Assembly (NCBI RefSeq): GCF_017161445.1
Contig: NZ_CP071060.1
Location: 1,612,001-1,676,000 of the forward strand
From: Niveibacterium microcysteis
GTDB lineage: Bacteria; Pseudomonadota; Gammaproteobacteria; Burkholderiales; Rhodocyclaceae
Length of the DNA stretch: 64,000 nucleotides
Direction of reading: 5' to 3'
Shown here piece after piece: positions 8,753 to 18,670 of the stretch (position 1 is the first letter of the stretch; the number at the start of each line of letters is the position of its first letter). Under the pieces are notes generated by a model, which was not told where the DNA came from, did not search any database, and saw nothing but the letters and a program-made list of their open reading frames with translations. A program made the translations under genes and the position numbers.

Positions 8753-11700
8753 TCAATCGGGTTCGCCAAGTTCGGCGCGTAGCGCGGCGGCGAGGGCTTC
8801 CACATGGCCGACTTCGAAAACCGAGCCGTGCAGCCCGGCGATCTCGCGCGTTGCCAACGCGCCTTGGCCGAGACGCAGCCAGGGTCGGAACAGCCAACGA
8901 TCCCAGTTCGCCAGACCAGACGATTTGATCAGGCAGCTGCGGCCCGCAAAGGCCTGCGGCCGGTAGTCGTGGAGGGCCATGACCTGGGCCACCAGGCCGG
9001 TGTCGGCGAACATTGCGCCGAGGCGTCGGCCGTTCATGCTGAGTTCCTGCACGTACAGGCTGCGCGTCAGCCACGCGAGCAGCCGCCAGAAGCGCGGGCG
9101 ACGCAGCAGCGGGCCCGGATAGACGGTGTCGATTAGCACCAGCCCGCGTACCGTCACGCCGCGCGCCTGCAGCGTACGCGCGGTTTCCAGCGCAGCAATG
9201 CCGCCAACCGAGAAACCCGCCAGCATCACCGGCTGACGCGCATGCTGGGCGATCTTGTCTGCGTACTGCGCTGCGAGGTCGGCCATGTCGGCGAGTTTGC
9301 CGGAGGTGGGCGGCTGCAGCATGAACAGGTTGATCTCCGGGCCCAGCGCTCGTGCCAGCGCTTGCATGCGCATCAGGTCGCCATGCCCCGACGCGGCGAC
9401 ATACAGGGTGATGCGGCCACTCTGCTGGCCGAGCGGCAGCATCAGGCGCGTCGGGCCTGCCTCATCCTGCAGCGCCTCGGCGAGCAGCGCGACGCTGGGG
9501 TTTTCAGTCAGCATCAGCAGCGAGGCAGACTTGCCCGTCAGGCGTTGAACGCCGGCCAGGATGTCGACCGCCGCAAGCGAGTCGCCGCCGAGTTCGAAGA
9601 AGTCGTCATCGATCCCGATCCCGTGCATCTTCAACCCGGCCTCCCACAGCCGGAGCAGATCGCGCTCCAGCACTGTGCGCGGCTGGCGGATGGTGTCGCC
9701 GTGGTTCGGGCTGGCCGGTTCCGGTAGCGCGGCGTAATCGACCTTGCCGGTGCTGTTGAGCGGAAGGGTGGCGAGGATCGTGATGCCGGCTGGCAGCATG
9801 TAGTCGGGCAGGTGGCTGCGCAGATGGCGGTTGAGTGCAGCTGTGTCCTGCCCGTCGGCTGCGACCCAGGCATGCAGGCGCGGCTTGTGATCCGCGTCGA
9901 CAAGGCGTACGGCCGCTTGATTCACGCCGCCTACCGCGAGCAGCGCGGCTTCGATTTCGGCTGGTTCGATGCGATAGCCGCGCAGTTTGATCTGGCGGTC
10001 GCTGCGGCCGGCGAAGTGCAGCGTGCCATCCGTCGTGAGCCAGCCGCGGTCGCCGGTGCGATACATGCGTCCGGTGGTGCGGAATGGGTCGGCTGCAAAA
10101 GCATCAGCGTCCAGATCCGGCCGGTTGAGGTAGCCGCGAGCGATCGTGTTGCCGCCAATCCAGATGTCGCCCTGGCAGCCGAAGGGCGCAGGGCGTCCCG
10201 CATCGTCCAGCACGTAAATGCGTGTGTCGTCGACCGGGTGTCCGACAGGCAGTGCGCCGTCGCCGTCCGACGCGCTGCAGGGCCAGGCCGTCGCGAAGAT
10301 GCAGGCTTCCGTGGGGCCGTAGACGTTGTAGAGCCGTGCGCCGCAGGTCTCGCGGAAACGTTGTGCCAGTGCTGGCGGCAGAACGTCGCCACCGCAACAC
10401 GCAAAACGCAATTGCAGGCGCGGCAGCCCGCCGGCGGCATCGACGAAGCGCCGCAGCGTGGATGGCACGAAGCTCGTGAACGTAACGCCGTGGCGTGCCG
10501 AGAATTCCGCCACCGCCTCCGGTGCCAAACGGCCCGGTGGCGGCAGTGCAACGCTGGCGCCGCAGGCAAGGGGCAGTATCAGCTCGATGAGGGCTGGGTC
10601 AAAGGTGATCTGAGTCGCCTGCGCTGAGCGATCAGTCGGGCCAATCGCCCATTCGCGAGCGAGCCATGCGATTCGCCGTGCGAGGGCGCCGTGCTCGATC
10701 ATGACGCCCTTGGGCCGGCCGGTTGAGCCCGAGGTAAAGAGTACGTAGGCGAGATCGTCTTGCGCGGGCGCAGGCCACGTGGGTGCGACATTGTTGCCCG
10801 GCGAACTGGGCAGCGGCCCAAGCGCGATTGGCTGCGGATGCAGCGCGGCGATCCGCGGGCGCTCCGCCGGATCAACCAGCACCGCCACCGCTTGGCTCTC
10901 CTGCAGCACAACTGCCAGGCGCGCGTCCGGCGCGTCGACATCGAGCGGAAGGAAGGCCGCGCCGGCCTTGGCGATGGCCAATAGCGCCACGACCATGTCG
11001 GCCGAACGCCGCATGCAGACTGCAACGATCAAATTGCGTGCGGCACCGGCGCCGCGTAGCCGGGTGGCCAGCGCTTGGGCGTGGAGGTTGAGCTGGCCGT
11101 AGCTGAGGCTGCCGCCATCCCAAACCAGTGCCCGTGCGTCGGGCGCTTGGCGCGCCTGGGTTTCGAACTGCGCGATGAAGCTTGCAGGGGACACCGTTTC
11201 CAGCAGCCCGCGGTGCACGCCATCGAGCACCGCGGCACGTTCGTTGGGCGGCAGGATGTCTATCGCCGCCACCGGCAGGCTGGTCTGACGGGCGATCTCG
11301 CACATCACATGGCGGATGCGGCGGCCGAGCAGCGCAAGTTCGCCCTCCGCGAAACAGGCGGAGCTGCCTTCAAGTACCAATTCCAGATCACCGCTGTCGT
11401 CGAATTCGCATACGGTGAGCCCGAGCGGGTAGCGAGCCACGCCGGAGAAGAGCTGCCAGGAATCCACGGCAGAGGCTTCGCCGAAGCGCACCGAGTAGTC
11501 CTGCCGTTCGAAGGAAAGCAGCACGTCGAACACGCTGTCGCGATGGCTGCGGATGGCCTGCAGCTGGCGAGCGACTTCGCTTAACGGGTAGCGCGCATGG
11601 CGTAGCGCGCTACGCAGCGTGCGGCTGATGCCGGCGATCAGGCTCGCCACCGTATCCTCGGGCGTCACGCTGATCCGCAATGGCAGTACGCCGACGAACA

Positions 11701-12589
11701 TGCCGGGCGTGCGTTTGTGGCGCTTGCCGTTGCGGTTGAGGCTGGGGACGCCGACGACGATTTCGCTCAGTCCGCGCACGCGGCAAAAATAGAGCGCAAG
11801 CGCGGCGAGGAAGACGCAGAAAGCGCTCTGGCCCGGTGCGTTGGCGGCCGCGACGATCTGCTGATAGTCGGTGCGCGGCAGCGGCAACCGGCTGAGTGTG
11901 GCGGCCGGCAGGCGAGTGTGATGGTCGGCGCGGGCGGCGCTGTGGCGTTCAAACAGCGGCGGCGGCAAGCTCGGCAGTTGCCCCGCCCAGAAGGCGCCGT
12001 CGTCGGCGAAGTCTTGCGATGCGCGATAGGCAAGTGATTCATCGATGAAGCAGCGGTAGTCGCCGTCTTCCGCCGCTGGCTGTGCGTCGCCGGCGACGAG
12101 CGCGGCATAGTGGGCCGCCCAGCGCGCCATGATCTGCGTGGTACCCCAGCCGTCCATGACCAGATGGTGAAACTGGATGACCACGCAATGCTCCGCTTCA
12201 CCGGCGCTGAGCAGCGCGATACGCCACGGCGGCGGGCCGTCCAGTGCGAACGGGGTTGCCAGCGAGGCGTTCCACCATCGCTGCACTGCCTCGCGCATGG
12301 GCAGGTTCGCTGCGATCTCTGCGAAGACGAGCGCTTGCTGATGGGCTGCGAGCAGTTGTTGACCGCCCGCTGCCTGCGGCACGAGCCTCAGCACTTCGCA
12401 TTCCGCCACGGTGCGATCGAGTGCAGCCTGAAGCAGCAGGCGATCGAGGCGTCCCTTGAACAGGATGCCGCCGCCGATGATCAAGTGCGGGCTGCCAGGC
12501 CACGCGCGCTGGTCGAGCCAGACTTCATGCTGGCTGAGCGACAGCGGCAGCACACCCTGCACTACAGCGCGAAGTTCTGGCGATCCCAT
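8753..12589 (-). CDS. single-module nonribosomal peptide synthetase (C-A-T-TE)
   Basis: A 1278-aa one-module NRPS. Condensation domain at about 10-440 with HHLVMDG at 141-147. Adenylation domain at about 475-960 with A3 FTSGSTGRPKG, A5 NVYGPTE, A7 YRTGDRG, A8 GYRIEPAEIE and A10 NSTGKVDYAALP. Carrier domain with the phosphopantetheine Ser in LGGDSL (Ser1004). Thioesterase with GFSVGG (Ser1127) and a C-terminal His. The binding pocket starts Asp-Pro-x-x-Ile after TF, and the Asp is expected for an alpha-amino-acid substrate; specificity is not predicted further. Starting with a C domain suggests that an acyl or aminoacyl donor is supplied in trans. The start at 12589 overlaps the patatin gene by 28 bases. 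No phosphopantetheinyl transferase is nearby. Confidence 0.93.
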   Translation of the reverse strand: MGSPELRAVVQGVLPLSLSQHEVWLDQRAWPGSPHLIIGGGILFKGRLDRLLLQAALDRTVAECEVLRLVPQAAGGQQLLAAHQQALVFAEIAANLPMREAVQRWWNASLATPFALDGPPPWRIALLSAGEAEHCVVIQFHHLVMDGWGTTQIMARWAAHYAALVAGDAQPAAEDGDYRCFIDESLAYRASQDFADDGAFWAGQLPSLPPPLFERHSAARADHHTRLPAATLSRLPLPRTDYQQIVAAANAPGQSAFCVFLAALALYFCRVRGLSEIVVGVPSLNRNGKRHKRTPGMFVGVLPLRISVTPEDTVASLIAGISRTLRSALRHARYPLSEVARQLQAIRSHRDSVFDVLLSFERQDYSVRFGEASAVDSWQLFSGVARYPLGLTVCEFDDSGDLELVLEGSSACFAEGELALLGRRIRHVMCEIARQTSLPVAAIDILPPNERAAVLDGVHRGLLETVSPASFIAQFETQARQAPDARALVWDGGSLSYGQLNLHAQALATRLRGAGAARNLIVAVCMRRSADMVVALLAIAKAGAAFLPLDVDAPDARLAVVLQESQAVAVLVDPAERPRIAALHPQPIALGPLPSSPGNNVAPTWPAPAQDDLAYVLFTSGSTGRPKGVMIEHGALARRIAWLAREWAIGPTDRSAQATQITFDPALIELILPLACGASVALPPPGRLAPEAVAEFSARHGVTFTSFVPSTLRRFVDAAGGLPRLQLRFACCGGDVLPPALAQRFRETCGARLYNVYGPTEACIFATAWPCSASDGDGALPVGHPVDDTRIYVLDDAGRPAPFGCQGDIWIGGNTIARGYLNRPDLDADAFAADPFRTTGRMYRTGDRGWLTTDGTLHFAGRSDRQIKLRGYRIEPAEIEAALLAVGGVNQAAVRLVDADHKPRLHAWVAADGQDTAALNRHLRSHLPDYMLPAGITILATLPLNSTGKVDYAALPEPASPNHGDTIRQPRTVLERDLLRLWEAGLKMHGIGIDDDFFELGGDSLAAVDILAGVQRLTGKSASLLMLTENPSVALLAEALQDEAGPTRLMLPLGQQSGRITLYVAASGHGDLMRMQALARALGPEINLFMLQPPTSGKLADMADLAAQYADKIAQHARQPVMLAGFSVGGIAALETARTLQARGVTVRGLVLIDTVYPGPLLRRPRFWRLLAWLTRSLYVQELSMNGRRLGAMFADTGLVAQVMALHDYRPQAFAGRSCLIKSSGLANWDRWLFRPWLRLGQGALATREIAGLHGSVFEVGHVEALAAALRAELGEPD

Positions 12590-14373
12590 CGTTCGATCTC
12601 GGCGCTGGCGTAGCGGTAGCCCGCCTCAGCGATCTCGCGCGCGCGGCGGTAGGCCATCAAGGGGAACTCCGCGACCGGTGGCTCAAGGTAGTAGTCAGAG
12701 AGGGCGATCGTGCGACCACGCTGGGTGAGGCCACCCATGTGGCTGGCGCGGTACAGGATGTCGCCGATGCCGGGCACCACCGGCGCGTCGGCCGACATAT
12801 GGCCGCGGATCTTGCGCCAGGGTGACAGCCGTTTGACTTCGGCATCGACCTGCAGCGCTTCGCGCACGTCCACATCGACGGCGATCACGGTGCCGTTGCC
12901 GCGGCGTTTTTCGAGTTTGGTGCCGAGCCGTGTCCGCATCGCTTCGACCGGCACGTTGTCGAGTATGGCGCCGTCGACAAGCAGATCGCCGTTGAGCAGC
13001 ACCGGCGGCAATAGCCCGGCCGGCGAGTTGCTGGCCAGCACGGCGCGCCATAGCGGGCCGGTGTCCTGCACCGTGGTGCAGGCCTGGCTCAGGTTGCAGG
13101 CGGCGGCGAAGTAGGGGCGCCAGAGCGCGTCGGCCGTGGCGTCGCCGAACAGGCGCCGCAACTCGCGTTCGATTCGCCGTCCGGAGAGCACCGAAATCAC
13201 GGGCAGCGACGGTCGCTCGCCGGTGCGCGTGAAGCGCAGGATGTTCTCGCGGATATCGTCAAAGCCAATGCCGCAGGCGTACTGCGCCCCAATCAGGGCG
13301 CCCATGCTGTTGCCGCCGATCAGGTCGATCGGGATGTTGGCTTCTTCGAGCGCCCGTAGCACGCCCAGATGCGCGAAGCCGCGCGCACCGCCACCACCAA
13401 GCACGATGCCGGTTGCGTGTCCGGTCAGAAAACGCGCGAGGCTTTCGTGGTCACCGGGTGCGTCGTGTCGCTGGAGGTAGATCCGCTCCACCTCACGCGC
13501 CGCGCGCCACGGGGTCGGCGCGGTTGGCACGCTAGTGCCGGCTGGGTGCAATAGCACCAGATGCTGCCGCTTGTAGGTCAGCCCCGGCTCCATGCGGAGT
13601 TGTTGTTCGAGCGCGCCAACCGTCGGGGTATCGGTGCTGCGTGCAACGAAGATCACCTGGTCGGCTTGCCGCACGGCGAACTTTGTCCAGGGCGAGAGCG
13701 CCGCTTCCGCTTCGTACAGGATGAAGTCGGCCGAGACTTCCATCGCGTCCACGGTGCCAAGGCGGCGGGCGATCGCCTGATCGTCCGCGGCTTCGCCGGG
13801 CGATGGCGGGCGGAGGTGCGTGACCCGCCGCGCCGCGAACGCTTGGGCGAGGCCGCGTGCGAGCAAGGCGGCCTCCTCGCCACGATGCAGCGGGATGATC
13901 GCGAAGGCCTGCGCTCGCTTGCGCTCTGCGATCTGGGGCAGGTGGCGCAGGTAGTGGTAGATCGCTTGAGAAAAGATCTGGCTGAATACCAGCGGGTTTT
14001 GCTGCAGCAGCGTTTCGTAGTCGGCGCGGCTGAGCTCCGCCACGGTCGAGTCGCGCAAGGCCACGACGTCGGCCGTGCGCGGCTGCTGCAGGATCATGCC
14101 GGTCTCGCCGATGCACTCGCCCGGGCACAGCTCGTTGTAGAGCAGCAGATTCCCTTCCCGGTCGTTGCGGGATACCCGCAGCCTGCCGGCCAGCACGATC
14201 ACGAGGCTCCCTGAGGGCTCTTTCTCGCGATAGACCACTTCGCCCGCGGCTTTGCGGACCGGTTTGAGCAGCGCGACGAGTTGCGACAGCGCCGCGTCGT
14301 TAATCTGCCCGAACAGGCGACTGCCGCGCAGGATGTCGCCGATCCGTGCCGCGTCGTAACTGGCGTCGGGCAT
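12562..14373 (-). CDS. cyclic-nucleotide-binding patatin-like phospholipase (NTE type)
   Basis: A 603-aa serine lipase or esterase. Residues about 10-130 form a cNMP-binding-like beta-roll (SLVIVLAGRLRVSR, PGECIGETGMI). A linker of about 150 aa is followed by a patatin domain with the oxyanion loop GGGGARGF (326-333), nucleophile elbow GNSMG (Ser356) and the Asp of the catalytic dyad in VDGAILDNVP (Asp467). This matches the neuropathy-target-esterase/RssA-like group acting on membrane phospholipids or lysophospholipids. It starts 24 bases after the PEBP-like gene and overlaps the NRPS start, so the three are translationally linked. A lipase encoded with an NRPS suggests lipid or acyl handling for its product (inference). 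Confidence 0.9.
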   Translation of the reverse strand: MPDASYDAARIGDILRGSRLFGQINDAALSQLVALLKPVRKAAGEVVYREKEPSGSLVIVLAGRLRVSRNDREGNLLLYNELCPGECIGETGMILQQPRTADVVALRDSTVAELSRADYETLLQQNPLVFSQIFSQAIYHYLRHLPQIAERKRAQAFAIIPLHRGEEAALLARGLAQAFAARRVTHLRPPSPGEAADDQAIARRLGTVDAMEVSADFILYEAEAALSPWTKFAVRQADQVIFVARSTDTPTVGALEQQLRMEPGLTYKRQHLVLLHPAGTSVPTAPTPWRAAREVERIYLQRHDAPGDHESLARFLTGHATGIVLGGGGARGFAHLGVLRALEEANIPIDLIGGNSMGALIGAQYACGIGFDDIRENILRFTRTGERPSLPVISVLSGRRIERELRRLFGDATADALWRPYFAAACNLSQACTTVQDTGPLWRAVLASNSPAGLLPPVLLNGDLLVDGAILDNVPVEAMRTRLGTKLEKRRGNGTVIAVDVDVREALQVDAEVKRLSPWRKIRGHMSADAPVVPGIGDILYRASHMGGLTQRGRTIALSDYYLEPPVAEFPLMAYRRAREIAEAGYRYASAEIERWDRQNFAL

Positions 14374-14397
14374 GGCGGTTCCCGTGTGGGCGCAGGC

Positions 14398-15024
14398 TTA
14401 GAGGCGGACTGCGGGGTTGAGCGTGTAGCGGCCGGTGAATGAGGCCTGCGCCAGGATGTGCTTGGCGATGGCCGCGCGCGCCTCGGCGCCGCCGAAGCGG
14501 CCTTCGATCGGCACCCGATCGGTGTCGAGCGCGTAAAGCGTGAAGATGTAGCGGTGCGGCAGTTCGTCGTTCCACGGCGGGCAAGGGCCGTCATAGCCGT
14601 GGTAATCGCCCGCCATGTCGGCGTCGCCGGCAAACCAGCCGGTGTAGTCGTTGAGCCCCTGGCGGGTGTCGAGCGGGCCGGCGCTGGGTTTGCCGCGGGC
14701 CACGACCCCGTCGCTGAAGCTGCCGGCAGCGATCTCGTCAATGCCGACCGGGATGTCGATCAGCACCCAATGAAAGAAATCCACCCGCGGCAAGGTGATC
14801 GGCACGCTGCGGCCTTCCTGATTGACGTCGTCACCGCGGCTTGGGACGTCCGGATCGTGGCAGATCAGGGCGTAGGAGCGGGTGCCGGCGGGCGCGCCGG
14901 ACCAGGCGAGGTGCGGGTTGCGGTTGGCCGACAGCGCGACATGGCCGTGCGTGGCCTGGACTGCGAAGGCGAACTCGCCTGGGATCGGTGCGCCGTCGCG
15001 AATGCTGTTACTCCAGAGCTTCAT
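14398..15024 (-). CDS. YbhB/YbcL family Raf kinase inhibitor-like (PEBP) protein
   Basis: A 208-aa protein of the phosphatidylethanolamine-binding-protein fold, bacterial YbhB/YbcL branch. Motifs are NPHLAWSGAPAGTRSYALICHDPD, then FFHWVLIDIP, and GYDGPCPPWNDELPHRYIFTLYALD, the last including the conserved PP..HRY anion-binding signature. No signal peptide is visible. ATG 15024 has GGAGG five bases upstream and is preferred over ATG 15045. It is the first gene of the patatin-NRPS-TVP38 operon, 85 bases after murJ. The function of bacterial members is not well defined; ligand binding is inferred from the fold. Confidence 0.88.
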   Translation of the reverse strand: MKLWSNSIRDGAPIPGEFAFAVQATHGHVALSANRNPHLAWSGAPAGTRSYALICHDPDVPSRGDDVNQEGRSVPITLPRVDFFHWVLIDIPVGIDEIAAGSFSDGVVARGKPSAGPLDTRQGLNDYTGWFAGDADMAGDYHGYDGPCPPWNDELPHRYIFTLYALDTDRVPIEGRFGGAEARAAIAKHILAQASFTGRYTLNPAVRL

Positions 15025-15109
15025 GGGTGCCTCCCTGGGTGTCATTGCGCCGGCGGCGAACCGCTACCGGCAGGAACTGCGAAATCCGTCCGATGCCACG
15101 TCCAGCCTC

Positions 15110-16642
15110 TCAAGCGCGCCGGCGGAAGTCGGCGACTCTGAAGCCGAGCGCGAACAGGGTTGCGAAGTAGATGGCCGCGCCGCCACACACCACCGCCGTG
15201 AGCCAGAGCACGCGTTGCAGGCCGTGCATTTCGAGCCAGCGTTGCTCGCCGCCCATGCCCAGCCACAACGCCACCGCCATCACCACCAGCGCACCGGCCT
15301 GCCGCATAGCAAAGCGGCCCCAGCCCGGCTGCGGTTTGAAGATGCCGCGGCTGCGCAGCCCCTGGAACAGTAGCGCGGCATTGAGCGTTGCCGCCAGGCC
15401 GATCGACAGCGCAAGCCCAGCATGCTTCAACGGCCCGATGAAAGCGAGGTTAAGTGCTTGTGTCACGCAAAGTGTCAGCAATGCGATCTTGACCGGCGTC
15501 TTGATGTCCTGCCGCGAATAGAACGCCGGCGCCAGGATCTTCACCAGGATGATGCCCGAGAGGCCTACCGCGTAAGCGGTCAGCGCCGAGCGCGTCTGCA
15601 TCACGTCATTGGCCGAGAAGGCGCCATGGTGGAAGAGCGTTGTTACGAGCGGCACGGCCAGGATGCCGATACCCACCACCGCGGGCAGCGTCAGCAGCAG
15701 TGCCAGGCGCAGCCCCCAGTCGAGCAGGGCCGCGAATTCCTCGTGGTCGCCCTTGGCGTGCAGTTTGGACAGGCTTGGCAGCAGGATCGTGCCGAGTGCC
15801 ACGCCCAGCATGCCGGAGGGGAATTCCATCAGGCGGTCGGCGTAGTAGAGCCACGAAACCGAGCCGGTCGGAAGGAAGGAGGCGAAGATGGTGTTGATCA
15901 GCAGGCTGATCTGCGCCACCGATACGCCCAGCGTGGCTGGCGCCATCAATTTAAGTACCCGACGCACCCCGGGATCGGACCAGTCGGGGCGGAAGCGCGG
16001 CAGCATGCCGATCTTCTTCAGTGCAGGCACCTGAAAGGCCAGCTGCAGGATGCCGCCGAGAAACACCGCCCAACCCAGTGCCAGTACGGGCGGATCAAAG
16101 TATGGCGCGGCGAATAGCGCCATCACGATGAAAGCGACGTTCAGCAACACCGGTGTGAATGCCGGCACCGAGAAACGGCTCCACGCATTCAGGATGCCGC
16201 CTGCCAGCGCGACCAGCGCCATGAAAAGGATGTACGGGAAGGTGATGCGAGTGAGTTCGACGGTCAGGGCGAACTTGTCCGCGTTCTTGGCGAAGCCCGG
16301 CGCCGAAACCAGAATCACGGCGGGCGCGAAGATCACGCCGAGCAGCGCCACCAGGGCCACGGCGATGCCGAGCAGACTTGCCACATGGTCCACCAGCGCG
16401 CGGGTGTCTTCCTCGGTGCGGCGGTTCTTGTATTCCGACAGAATCGGCACGAAGGCCTGCGAGAACGCGCCTTCCGCGAAGAGCCGCCGCAGCAGGTTGG
16501 GGAGGCGGAAGGCAACGAAGAATGCGTCTGTCGCGATGCCGGCGCCGAATGCGCGCGCGATGACAAAGTCCCGAACGAAGCCGAGGATGCGCGACAGCAG
16601 AGTCATGCCGCTGACTGTCGCAAGAGCCTTGAGGAGATTCAC
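15110..16642 (-). CDS. murJ: lipid II flippase MurJ
   Basis: Polytopic inner-membrane flippase that moves lipid II to the periplasmic side for peptidoglycan synthesis. It has 510 aa and about 14 hydrophobic segments. The N-terminus [21 protein letters not shown] and the following [12 protein letters not shown] are family hallmarks; the conserved Arg/Asp of the central cavity are present early in the protein. GTG 16642 aligns with the usual family start, although the frame stays open to an ATG at 16702. It is divergent from rpsT, a pairing common in betaproteobacteria. It may be co-transcribed with the PEBP gene 85 bases downstream. Confidence 0.94.
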   Translation of the reverse strand: MNLLKALATVSGMTLLSRILGFVRDFVIARAFGAGIATDAFFVAFRLPNLLRRLFAEGAFSQAFVPILSEYKNRRTEEDTRALVDHVASLLGIAVALVALLGVIFAPAVILVSAPGFAKNADKFALTVELTRITFPYILFMALVALAGGILNAWSRFSVPAFTPVLLNVAFIVMALFAAPYFDPPVLALGWAVFLGGILQLAFQVPALKKIGMLPRFRPDWSDPGVRRVLKLMAPATLGVSVAQISLLINTIFASFLPTGSVSWLYYADRLMEFPSGMLGVALGTILLPSLSKLHAKGDHEEFAALLDWGLRLALLLTLPAVVGIGILAVPLVTTLFHHGAFSANDVMQTRSALTAYAVGLSGIILVKILAPAFYSRQDIKTPVKIALLTLCVTQALNLAFIGPLKHAGLALSIGLAATLNAALLFQGLRSRGIFKPQPGWGRFAMRQAGALVVMAVALWLGMGGEQRWLEMHGLQRVLWLTAVVCGGAAIYFATLFALGFRVADFRRRA

Positions 16643-16711
16643 TGAGTTTGCCGGAGGGAAGCTAAGCAGGGGATGATAGCCACCCCCGCATGCCGCGGGC
16701 AACTTAAGTGC

Positions 16712-16740
16712 TTGCCTAATTAGCAGAAGGTCGTTAAAAT
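16712..16740 (+). promoter_or_regulatory. rpsT promoter
   Basis: TTGCCT (-35) and TAAAAT (-10) separated by exactly 17 bases, 39 bases before the rpsT ATG. A good sigma-70 match. Confidence 0.7.
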
Positions 16741-16779
16741 CGCCGGCTTTCTGTACGAATACTAACTGGACGTTCCAAC

Positions 16780-17052
16780 ATGGCCAACTCGGTACAAGCC
16801 CGCAAACGCGCGCGCCAGGCGCTCAAGGCGCGAGCTCACAACGCCAGCCTCCGTTCCCGCCTGCGCACCGCGATCAAGGCGGTTCGTAAGGCCATCGACG
16901 CGGGCGATCAGGCAGCTGCAAAGCAAGTCTTCGACCAGTCGATGAGCACCATCGATTCGATCGCTGACAAGAAGATCATCCACAAGAACAAGGCTGCCCG
17001 TCACAAGTCGCGTCTGTCGGCTGCGATCAAGGCACTGGGCGCTACCGCCTGA
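16780..17052 (+). CDS. rpsT: 30S ribosomal protein S20
   Basis: Small, basic, helical primary 16S rRNA-binding protein, 90 aa. It begins [14 protein letters not shown], has the [15 protein letters not shown] helix and ends with [22 protein letters not shown], all standard for S20. It is monocistronic, with a recognisable promoter upstream and a strong intrinsic terminator 20 bases downstream. Confidence 0.98.
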   Translation: MANSVQARKRARQALKARAHNASLRSRLRTAIKAVRKAIDAGDQAAAKQVFDQSMSTIDSIADKKIIHKNKAARHKSRLSAAIKALGATA

Positions 17053-17072
17053 GTTCTTGCTGATCTGGCATG

Positions 17073-17106
17073 AAAAACGGCTTCCCTTGGGAAGCCGTTT
17101 TCTTTT
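17073..17106 (+). terminator. rpsT terminator
   Basis: Stem AAAACGGCTTCCC / GGAAGCCGTTTT followed by CTTTT; classic rho-independent form. Its A-rich left arm means it can also work for the convergent DUF3579 gene. Confidence 0.88.
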
Positions 17107-17127
17107 GTGCCTCGCCTTCGGCGCGGC

Positions 17128-17412
17128 TTAGCCTTGTTCGTCGGCGAGCGGATCGACCTGAAGGTCGTTGTCCTTCGCGAAGTTGACGAGAAAGTTGTAG
17201 GCGAGCGGTTCGAGTTCGTGCAGCCGCTTGTCGACAACCACGCACTTTTCGCCACCCAGCGTGCATCCAGGCCGCACATAGGGCGAGTAGCGCATCCGTT
17301 TTTCGGCGCCGAAGGCCGACATGATGCCGCACAGGCGGTCGGCCCAGTCGCTCGGGCGGAATTTGCGGCCCTCGCGCGTGAGGCCGACGATCACGAAACT
17401 CTCAATCGACAT
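17128..17412 (-). CDS. DUF3579 family protein
   Basis: A 94-aa protein largely confined to betaproteobacteria. Family landmarks are GRKFRPSDWADRLCGIMSAFG, the YSPYVRP segment and CVVVDKRLHELEPLAYNFLVNFAKDNDL. No catalytic motif or membrane segment is seen and the function is unknown. ATG 17412 has CGGAG six bases upstream; the longer frame to 17538 is not family-like. It diverges from argF. Confidence 0.85.
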   Translation of the reverse strand: MSIESFVIVGLTREGRKFRPSDWADRLCGIMSAFGAEKRMRYSPYVRPGCTLGGEKCVVVDKRLHELEPLAYNFLVNFAKDNDLQVDPLADEQG

Positions 17413-17567
17413 GGCGTGCTCCGGGGCCTGACGAGGGTTTGTGACCCCGTTGAACTGCCGGTCTGAAACGTTGTGTGGCGCGGATTCTAGCAGAGCGGGC
17501 GGGGGCGCCAAAGCCGGACGGTGGCGTATGGGCTGCAATCGGTGTTGCGGCAGAAAGTTCCATTGGG

Positions 17568-17596
17568 TCGACGTGATTTGACGGCTGCCGTAAAAT
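17568..17596 (+). promoter_or_regulatory. candidate argF promoter
   Basis: TCGACG and TAAAAT separated by 17 bases, about 120 bases upstream of argF. The -35 is only 4/6. Confidence 0.35.
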
Positions 17597-17716
17597 TGAA
17601 GGTTCCTCTATGCGGCTGACGTCAGCCTGACGCGATCGCATCGAGTACTCAGAGCAACGCACCACCAACTGCATGACCAACGGGGCCGCGCGCGATACGG
17701 ATCGCGGCCGAGCGAG

Positions 17717-18652
17717 ATGATGATGGCGACTGCGCCCAGGCACTTTCTTCAGTTCAACGACTTTTCGCGTGAAGAGTTCGACTACCTCTTCGAGCGGACA
17801 CGCTGGATCAAGGACAAGTTCAAGCGCTACCAGCCCTACCATCCGTTGTTCGACCGCACGCTGGTGATGATTTTCGAGAAAGCCAGCACGCGCACGCGGC
17901 TGTCTTTTGAGGCCGGCATGTTCCAGCTCGGTGGATCGGCAATCTACCTGAATACGCGCGATTCGCAGTTGGGCCGTGGCGAACCGGTGGAAGACGCCGC
18001 ACAGGTCATGTCGCGCATGTCGGACGTCGTGATGATTCGCACCTTTGAGCAGGGCATCGTGGAGCGCTTCGCGGCCAACTCGCGCGTGCCGGTCATCAAC
18101 GGTCTGACCAATGAATACCACCCGTGCCAGATCATGGCGGACATCTACACCTGGATCGAGCAGCGTGGCCCGATCCAGGGCAAGACCGTGGCCTGGATCG
18201 GTGACTCCAACAACGTCTGCAACACCTGGCTGCAAGCGGCTGAGGTGCTGGACTTCAACGTTCGTGTGTCGACGCCGCCGGGTTACGAGGTCGAACCCGA
18301 GCGGGCGAACCTCTACGGCACGGGTCACTTCGAGCAATTTGCCGATCCGATGGAAGCCGCGCGCGGCGCCGATCTGATTACGACCGACGTGTGGACCTCG
18401 ATGGGTTTCGAGGCGGAAAACGAAGCACGGATCAAGGCTTTCGCCGACTGGCAGGTTGATGCCGACATGATGCGCGTGGCCAACCGCGGTGCGCTGTTCA
18501 TGCACTGCTTGCCGGCGCATCGTGGTGAAGAGGTATCGGCAGAAGTGATCGACGGGCCGCAGAGCGTCGTGTGGGAAGAGGCCGAAAACCGCCTGCACGC
18601 GCAGAAGGCCTTGCTTGAGTATCTGGTGATGGGGCGGGTTGACGGAAAGTAA
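17717..18652 (+). CDS. argF: ornithine carbamoyltransferase
   Basis: Makes citrulline from ornithine and carbamoyl phosphate in arginine biosynthesis. It has 311 aa. The carbamoyl-phosphate loop FEKASTRTRLSFE, NGLTNEYHPCQIMAD, the ornithine-binding DVWTSMG region and FMHCLPAHRGEEV with the catalytic Cys are all present. Three ATG codons in a row (17717, 17720, 17723) make the exact start uncertain; the Shine-Dalgarno is weak. It is followed by a VOC protein and then argG, the next enzyme of the pathway. Confidence 0.96.
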   Translation: MMMATAPRHFLQFNDFSREEFDYLFERTRWIKDKFKRYQPYHPLFDRTLVMIFEKASTRTRLSFEAGMFQLGGSAIYLNTRDSQLGRGEPVEDAAQVMSRMSDVVMIRTFEQGIVERFAANSRVPVINGLTNEYHPCQIMADIYTWIEQRGPIQGKTVAWIGDSNNVCNTWLQAAEVLDFNVRVSTPPGYEVEPERANLYGTGHFEQFADPMEAARGADLITTDVWTSMGFEAENEARIKAFADWQVDADMMRVANRGALFMHCLPAHRGEEVSAEVIDGPQSVVWEEAENRLHAQKALLEYLVMGRVDGK

Positions 18653-18670
18653 GCTGACGGAGGCTGCACC

